A DNA stretch of 18,691 nt from CAYQDR01 sp964416315. GTDB taxonomy: Bacteria > Methylomirabilota > Methylomirabilia > Rokubacteriales > DASRDR01. The stretch lies in assembly GCA_964416315.1 (NCBI GenBank), contig CAYQDR010000095.1, positions 1 through 18,691 on the forward strand. The letters run 5' to 3'. Each line of letters begins with the position of its first letter. Position 1 is the stretch's first letter. Both the position numbers and the translations under genes were made by a program. Under the pieces are notes generated by a model, which worked only from the letters and a program-made list of their open reading frames with translations, did no database searches and was not told where the DNA came from. Positions 14,661 through 18,691 of the stretch are shown here, in pieces.

Positions 14661-15353
14661 CTAGACCCGCGGCCGGCGACCCCGCAGGTCGAACCGGAGC
14701 GGACATCGCGTGCACCGGGGGCGCGTCCGGCAGTACTCCTTGGCGACGCGCACGAGGAGCGCGTGGTACTCGTTGAAGAGCCCGGGGTCGCGGGGCAGGT
14801 GCGCCATGAAGACGGCCTGGAGCCGCCCGTAGTCCACGCGGCGTCCGACGATCCGGTGCCGCGAGAGGATCCGTCGCGTGTAGGCGTCGACGACGAAGAC
14901 CGGGCGTCCCGCGGCGTAGAGGAGGATCGAGTCCGCCGTCTCCGGCCCGATCCCGGGGATCCCGAGGAGCTCGGCGCGGAGGGCCGCCGGCGGCCGCCGG
15001 AGGAAGCGCGTGAGGTCCCCCCCATGCCGGCGGACCAGGTGGCGGACGAACGCCCGGAGGCGACCGGCCTTCACGCGGAAGAAGCCCGAGGGCTGGACGA
15101 GGCGCGCGAGGCGCGCCGCGGGCAGCGCGGCCAGCGCGGCCGGGCGCAGCGCGCCGGCCCGCCGGAGCTGCGCCAGCGCGCGCGCCACGTTGACCCAGGC
15201 CGTGCTCTGGGTCAGGATGGCCCCGACGACCACCTCGAAGGCCGAGCGGGCGGGCCACCACCGCTGGGGCCCGAAGCGCCGGTACAGGGCGTCGTAGAGC
15301 CGCAGGAGCCGCCGTCGGAGCGGGTCACGGGGAAACCTGGGAGGACGCCGCAT
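14661..15353 (-). CDS. Endonuclease III-like DNA glycosylase (HhH-GPD, COG2231 type), 230 aa
   Basis: A base-excision-repair glycosylase. Visible are the opening LLRLYDALYRRFGPQRWWPA (16-35) and VVVGAILTQSTAWVNV (41-56) typical of this subgroup, the helix-hairpin-helix LLGIPGIGPETADSI (129-143) and the catalytic Asp in VFVVDAYTRRIL (D156). The Lys that gives EndoIII its lyase activity is Glu here (PETAD), so a monofunctional alkyl-base glycosylase of the MagIII kind is more likely. The C-terminal iron-sulfur motif is incomplete: C208-x5-C214-x2-C217 with no fourth Cys before the stop. The ATG at 15353 overlaps the ATG of the divergent gene within CATG, so its promoter would lie inside that gene. 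The first 15 residues are extra-basic, but no other credible start exists downstream. Confidence 0.88.
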   Translation of the reverse strand: MRRPPRFPRDPLRRRLLRLYDALYRRFGPQRWWPARSAFEVVVGAILTQSTAWVNVARALAQLRRAGALRPAALAALPAARLARLVQPSGFFRVKAGRLRAFVRHLVRRHGGDLTRFLRRPPAALRAELLGIPGIGPETADSILLYAAGRPVFVVDAYTRRILSRHRIVGRRVDYGRLQAVFMAHLPRDPGLFNEYHALLVRVAKEYCRTRPRCTRCPLRFDLRGRRPRV

Positions 15354-15834
15354 GGCTCAGTCGCTGCTCACCCGGTATCTCATGGTGCTGGTCATGCTGA
15401 TCCTCGCGGGGATCGGGTGGCTGGTCGAGGCACGCCTCGACGTCTTCGAGTGGTTCTACGCGGCCTCACGCGCGCACGAGCCCCTCGAGCTCGACGGGAT
15501 CGTCCCCGGCATCCTGCTGGTGCTCATCGGGGCCTTCCTCGACACCTTCCGCGCCCACCAGCGCGCCCAGCGCGAGCGCGAGCGGCTCCGCGTCATGACG
15601 GAGATGGCGGCGACGATCGCCCACGAGATCAACGACCCCCTGACGACGATCATCGCCCATCTCGAGCAGGCCGTCGAGGAGATGGACCCCGACGACCCCC
15701 AGCGGGACCGCTTCGCCTCGCTCCGCGAGGCGGCCTGGCGCATGGCCGCGCGCATCAAGCAGCTGACCGAGGTGCGCGAGTACCGCCCGCGCGACGTCGG
15801 CGTCGGCCCGCGCCTCCTCGACATCTCCTCGTGA
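15352..15834 (+). CDS. Membrane protein with an isolated HisKA (dimerisation/phosphoacceptor) domain, 160 aa
   Basis: Two membrane helices (about 9-26 and 49-66) are followed by a charged coiled segment (RAHQRAQRERERLRVMTEM) and a HisKA-like H-box, IAHEINDPLTTIIAHLEQ, with H91 as the phosphoacceptor. The second DHp helix (about 118-142) is present, but the protein ends at residue 160 with no HATPase domain: no N, G1 or G2 box. The frame ends in an overlap with the next gene, not in a disrupted kinase, and I see no HATPase remnant downstream. It cannot phosphorylate itself, so it might accept phosphate from a separate kinase or simply dimerise. GGAGG eight bases before the ATG supports the start. 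GTGA coupling to a solute-binding protein gene suggests a two-part sensor. Confidence 0.8.
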   Translation: MAQSLLTRYLMVLVMLILAGIGWLVEARLDVFEWFYAASRAHEPLELDGIVPGILLVLIGAFLDTFRAHQRAQRERERLRVMTEMAATIAHEINDPLTTIIAHLEQAVEEMDPDDPQRDRFASLREAAWRMAARIKQLTEVREYRPRDVGVGPRLLDISS

Positions 15835-16838
15835 CGGCGGGCCTCGCGCTCGCGGGCGCGCTGATCCTGGCCGCGCCCGCGCCGCTCGTCGTCAGCGTCG
15901 GCGGCCCGCCGGAGGACCCCGCGTACCTCCCCGTCTACGCCGCCGAGGCGCTCGGCACGTTCGCGGCCGAGGGCGTGCGCCCGACGCTCCGCCGCGCCAA
16001 GCACCCGACCGGGGCCATCGGCGCCCTCCGGGAGCGTGAAGCCGCCGTCGCGGTCACGACGGCCGACCAGGCCGTGCGCGGCGCCTGGGCCCGCGGGACG
16101 CCGGTGCGGGTCCTCGTCGCCCACACCCGCGCCCCGGCCGTCGCCCTGCTGGTTTCGGTGAGGCACCGCGACCGCGTCCTCTCCGTGGACGACCTCCGGG
16201 GCCGGCGTGCCGGGATCCCCGGTCCCGGAACCACGGGGCACCTCGTCCTCGCGGCGCTCCTCCGCGAGCGGCGGATCGAGCCGTGGGAGCTCGAGCTGGT
16301 GAGCCTAGGCGGCGCCGCGATCGTGGCGCGCCTCGGCATCGGCGAGCTCGCCGCCGCCGTCGTCGAGGAACCCTGGGGGACCCGCGCCCTCCGCGCCGGC
16401 ACGGCTGCCGTGCTGCTGGACCTCCGCGACCCGGAGACGGCGGCGCGCCACCTCGGCGGCCCGTTCTACGAGGTCGTCAGCGTCGTCCCTGCCGCCGAGC
16501 CCGAGGCGGACGCCCGTGAGGCCCTGGAGGCGTTCGTCCGCGCCCTGCTCCGGGTCCAGGCGTGGCTCGCCGCGACGCCGCCCGCCGCCGTCGCCGTCCG
16601 GCTGCCCCCGCGGCTCGTCACCGACCCGGAGGGCTTCGTCGCCCGCCTGACCGCCCTCCGGGCGACGCTCGCCCCGGACGGCGAGGCGACGGAAGCCGGG
16701 CTCCGGGCGACCTTCCGGGTCCTCCGCGCTGGGAGCCCGTGGCCCCTGACCCTCGAGGCGCGCCCGGCGGACCTCCGGGAGCCGCCCTGGGTCGCGGCGG
16801 TGCGAGCACGCCTCGGCTCCCCCCCGCCGTCGCCCTGA
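15831..16838 (+). CDS. NMT1/SsuA-like solute-binding protein (335 aa)
   Basis: The GTG at 15831 overlaps the preceding stop (GTGA). A short hydrophobic signal (residues 2-17, TAGLALAGALILAAPA) is followed by a periplasmic binding-protein fold of the NMT1/THI5/SsuA/TauA kind: GGPPEDPAYLPVYAAEALG near the N-terminus, TTADQAVRGAW, VDDLRGRRAGIPGPGTTGH (hinge and ligand loop), and EEPWGTRAL. These proteins normally bring sulfonates, nitrate/taurine-like ligands or thiamine precursors to an ABC transporter, but no permease or ATPase gene is present here. Coupling to the HisKA-only membrane protein suggests ligand sensing rather than uptake; this is inference. The last 73 codons are overlapped on the other strand by the maf frame. 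Confidence 0.8.
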   Translation: MTAGLALAGALILAAPAPLVVSVGGPPEDPAYLPVYAAEALGTFAAEGVRPTLRRAKHPTGAIGALREREAAVAVTTADQAVRGAWARGTPVRVLVAHTRAPAVALLVSVRHRDRVLSVDDLRGRRAGIPGPGTTGHLVLAALLRERRIEPWELELVSLGGAAIVARLGIGELAAAVVEEPWGTRALRAGTAAVLLDLRDPETAARHLGGPFYEVVSVVPAAEPEADAREALEAFVRALLRVQAWLAATPPAAVAVRLPPRLVTDPEGFVARLTALRATLAPDGEATEAGLRATFRVLRAGSPWPLTLEARPADLREPPWVAAVRARLGSPPPSP

Positions 16839-17436
16839 GTCCGGGCCGCATGGCAGCCGGCAGGCCGAAGGCGCGGAGGAGCCGCGCCGTCGTCCGGACC
16901 GGCAGGCCGACGACGTTCGTGTAGCAGCCCTCGACCCGCGCGACGAGCCGGCCCCCTCGGCCCTGGACCGCGTACGCGCCCGCCTTGTCCCAGGGCTCGC
17001 CCGTCGCCAGATACGCCGCCACCGCCGCGGGCGAGTAAGGGCGCATCACGACCCGGCTCGCGACGCTCGCCGTCGCCGCCCGCCCGCCGGGGACCTCGAC
17101 GGCGGCCACCGCCGTCACCACCCGGTGCGTCCGGCCGCGGAGGGCCATGAGCATCGCCCGGGCCTCGGCGCGCGAAGCGGGCTTGCCGAAGAGGCGCCGT
17201 CCCAGGACAACCAGCGTGTCGGCCCCCAGCACCACGGCCCGTGACCCGCGGCCCCGGCGCAGTCGGGCCGCCACGGCGCGGGCCTTGGCGAGGGCGAGGC
17301 GCCGGGCTGCCGCGCGGGCGTCGAGGCCGGGAGGCAGGGACTCATCGAGCGCGCTCGGAAGGAGGTCGAAGGGAAGGCCGAGCCCCGCGAGCAGCTCGCG
17401 GCGGCGCGGCGAAGCCGACGCCAGGACGAGCCGCAC
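16618..17436 (-). CDS. maf: Maf-family nucleotide pyrophosphatase with an antisense-overlapping tail (272 aa)
   Basis: Maf proteins hydrolyse non-canonical or excess nucleoside triphosphates. Motifs: LASASPRRRELL (5-16), GADTLVVLGRRLFGKP (71-86, catalytic Asp 73) and DKAGAYAVQGRG (150-161), the last being the YhdE-type dTTP/UTP pyrophosphatase signature. The core normally ends near residue 195. Here the frame runs 75 or so residues further as a Gly/Pro/Arg-rich tail lying antisense to the end of the solute-binding-protein gene (221-base overlap), probably because the natural stop was lost. The tail has no recognisable domain. The start is GTG at 17436, which begins exactly at RLVLASASPRR; there is no clear Shine-Dalgarno. 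It lies 52 bases downstream of speE and is likely the third gene of that operon. Confidence 0.9.
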   Translation of the reverse strand: MRLVLASASPRRRELLAGLGLPFDLLPSALDESLPPGLDARAAARRLALAKARAVAARLRRGRGSRAVVLGADTLVVLGRRLFGKPASRAEARAMLMALRGRTHRVVTAVAAVEVPGGRAATASVASRVVMRPYSPAAVAAYLATGEPWDKAGAYAVQGRGGRLVARVEGCYTNVVGLPVRTTARLLRAFGLPAAMRPGLRATAGGSRGVLAPPRPRAAPGGPPGAPRGSGATGSQRGGPGRSPGARLPSPRRPGRASPGGRSGGRRSPPGR

Positions 17437-17488
17437 CCCCGGGGGGCGGGACGTCGTCGGCGCCGGGGCGCGTCCCGGCGCGCGCGTC

Positions 17489-18406
17489 CTACGTGACGAG
17501 CAGCGGCGCCGCGTCCGTCACCACCCGGTCGCAGGCCGCGAGCGCCTGTCGGAGGAACTTCGGCAGGCTGAACATGTGGCGGTGCGCGAGCCCGTCGTAG
17601 AAGCGGAGCTCCCTCCCGACCCGCTCCCGGATCCGCTGGTCCACGGCCTCCGGGGACAGGGCCAGTGGATCACCGGCCTTGGCGCCCAGCACGAACCCCC
17701 ACGGGGTACCAAAGCAGGGCACGAACGACTGGTACGGCGCGACGGTCGGGAACACCGCCGCGAGGGTTCGGGCCATGGCCGTGTAGAACTCGAGCTCCCC
17801 GACCTTGGTCATGCCGGCCTGGAGCACCACGACCCCGCCCTCCGTGAGCCGATCGGCGACCAGGCGATAGAACTCCCGGGTGAAGAGGAGACACGCCGGC
17901 CCCTCCTCGAGGGGCTCGGTGAGGTCCACGACGGCGACGTCGAAGCGGTCGGACGTCGTCTCGAGCCAGGCCCGGGCGTCCTCGTGGAGGAGGACGGTCC
18001 GGGGGTCATCGAAGGCGCCCTGGTGCATCTCGGGCAGGTGCTGGCGGCAGGCTTCGACGACGGCCTGGTCGATGTCCACCATGACGGCGCGGCGGATCGA
18101 CGGGTAGCGGAGGATCTCCCGGAGGGTGGCGCCCTCCCCGCCCCCGGTGACGAGCGCCGTCTCGGGCTTGGGGTGGAGGATCATGGCGGGGTGAACGAGG
18201 GTCTCGTGGTAGATGAACTCGTCCCCGACGCTCGACTGCATCCGCCCGTCCAGCACGAGACACTTCCCGTAGCTGGCGGTCTCGAGGATTTCCATCTGCT
18301 GGAACTTGGTCTGGAGGGAAAAGACGGTGCGGACGATGGCGTGGGCGTGCCCCTCGACGGGGGTCGTGACTTCAAAAAACCACTTGTAGATGCTGGGCTG
18401 GGCCAT
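17489..18406 (-). CDS. speE: Polyamine aminopropyltransferase (spermidine-synthase family), 305 aa
   Basis: It transfers the aminopropyl group of decarboxylated SAM to a diamine or related acceptor. Motifs: DEFIYHETLVHP (62-73), GGGEGATLREIL (88-99, SAM pocket), MVDIDQAVVEAC (109-120) and DLTEPLEEGPACLLFTREFY (161-180). The loops GGGEGA and DLTEP replace the GGGDGG and DSTDP of classic spermidine synthases and resemble the group holding Thermus SpeE and plant thermospermine synthase, so the acceptor may be agmatine or a longer polyamine. The ATG at 18406 is used because MAQPSIYKWFFE is the expected N-terminus; the open frame above it lies inside speD. It overlaps the end of speD by 35 bases; a GGAGG stands 12 bases before the ATG, a rather long gap. 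Confidence 0.93.
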   Translation of the reverse strand: MAQPSIYKWFFEVTTPVEGHAHAIVRTVFSLQTKFQQMEILETASYGKCLVLDGRMQSSVGDEFIYHETLVHPAMILHPKPETALVTGGGEGATLREILRYPSIRRAVMVDIDQAVVEACRQHLPEMHQGAFDDPRTVLLHEDARAWLETTSDRFDVAVVDLTEPLEEGPACLLFTREFYRLVADRLTEGGVVVLQAGMTKVGELEFYTAMARTLAAVFPTVAPYQSFVPCFGTPWGFVLGAKAGDPLALSPEAVDQRIRERVGRELRFYDGLAHRHMFSLPKFLRQALAACDRVVTDAAPLLVT

Positions 18407-18691
18407 GCGATGCGACGCCCTCCTTTTCGGTCTTGTTGACAGGCCCGACGCTGCCCGGGAACACGCCTCGCTTGACCTCCACGCACGAAGCCCGGCTGGC
18501 CCGGAACTGCTCGACCAGGTAGTTCGCGGCCGCCGCCGGCTTGAGGCTGTCACCGCAGGAGAAGATGTCCACGGCGGCGTAGCGGTACTCCGGCCACGTG
18601 TGGATGGAGAGGTGAGACTCGGCGATCACCACCACACCGGAGATCCCGAACGGGTTGAACTCGTGAAACACCACGTCGATGATGGTGGCTT
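18372..18691 (-). CDS. speD: S-adenosylmethionine decarboxylase proenzyme, C-terminal part (cut by window edge)
   Basis: The visible 105 residues include the self-cleavage and active-site region VVVIAESHLSIHTWPEYRYA: cleavage before the Ser of ESH would give the pyruvoyl cofactor. AAVDIFSCGD supplies the catalytic Cys. This is the short bacterial SpeH-type enzyme. The N-terminal beta-chain region lies beyond 18691; a GTG at 18674 is internal, not the start. After the usual end near VEVKRG the protein has a further 30 residues (VFPGSVGPVNKTEKEG...) that cover the speE start. It produces decarboxylated SAM, the donor used by the SpeE encoded next, so the two genes form the aminopropylation pathway and are translated together. 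Confidence 0.93.
   Translation of the reverse strand, partial: ATIIDVVFHEFNPFGISGVVVIAESHLSIHTWPEYRYAAVDIFSCGDSLKPAAAANYLVEQFRASRASCVEVKRGVFPGSVGPVNKTEKEGVASHGPAQHLQVVF

Noticed and set aside
14195..14690. Frameshifted continuation of the glycosylase that would restore its fourth Cys
   Set aside because: The shifted frame does not stop for about 165 codons and runs antisense through the cupin gene, so it is unlikely to be the true C-terminus; kept only as a caution in the findings.
14763..15830. A 356-codon in-frame extension upstream of the solute-binding protein
   Set aside because: It runs antisense to the glycosylase and across the HisKA gene in another frame, and the signal peptide begins only at the GTG at 15831.
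18436..18441. A perfect TTGACA on the plus strand inside speD
   Set aside because: No -10 box at 16-18 bases downstream and no plus-strand gene follows before the window ends.
1..18691. CRISPR array, tRNA/rRNA genes, transposase or integrase genes
   Set aside because: I looked for regularly spaced direct repeats, tRNA-like arms and mobile-element protein motifs (DDE, Tyr recombinase) and saw none; the repeats present are single inverted-repeat blocks.

Overview
The window is very GC-rich bacterial chromosome (third codon positions are almost all G or C), densely coding, with no tRNA, rRNA, CRISPR array, phage or insertion-sequence gene that I can see. Gene content (SpeD/SpeE, Maf, RarA, Ddl, a MurG-family enzyme, a UPF0182 membrane protein, a Uma2 nuclease, an alpha/beta-hydrolase fused to a class III cyclase, large TPR proteins) and base composition suggest a GC-rich, probably uncultured soil or subsurface lineage such as Rokubacteria/NC10 or a deltaproteobacterium-like group. 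That placement is inference from style, not from a marker gene.

Layout, left to right. (1) 1-4607: a minus-strand operon of two exported TPR-repeat proteins, closed by an inverted-repeat element at 62-152. (2) 4608-5688: a HAD phosphatase gene lying between two structured intergenic elements, a three-hairpin block (4710-4777) and a 183-bp element with 17-bp perfect terminal inverted repeats (5488-5670). (3) 5689-12118: plus-strand genes for replication-fork maintenance (rarA) and cell-wall precursor synthesis (ddl, a murG-family gene), then a seven-helix UPF0182 protein. (4) 12116-14654: a convergent Uma2 nuclease, a decayed C-terminal scrap of a second murG-like gene, a hydrolase-cyclase fusion and a small cupin. 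(5) 14661-16838: an endonuclease III-like glycosylase whose start codon shares CATG with the start of a divergent gene; that gene encodes a membrane-anchored HisKA domain without a kinase domain and overlaps a solute-binding-protein gene. (6) 16618-18691: a minus-strand speD-speE-maf operon, with speD cut by the window edge.

The most interesting signals are between the genes. The end of the murG gene plus its downstream promoter (9232-9366) has a diverged copy at 12777-12913: about 70% nucleotide identity in the coding part, no indel over 84 bases, and a spacing to the next start codon that differs by only 2 bp. The parts best kept after the stop codon are a TTGCG -35 element and an AGACT -10 element. 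In addition, several genes (HAD, rarA, Uma2, hydrolase-cyclase) have a -10 hexamer only 6-8 bases before the start codon, so they probably make leaderless mRNAs, whereas others (upstream TPR gene, cupin, UPF0182, HisKA gene) have good Shine-Dalgarno sequences. Tightly packed genes are joined by GTGA stop/start overlaps at three places.
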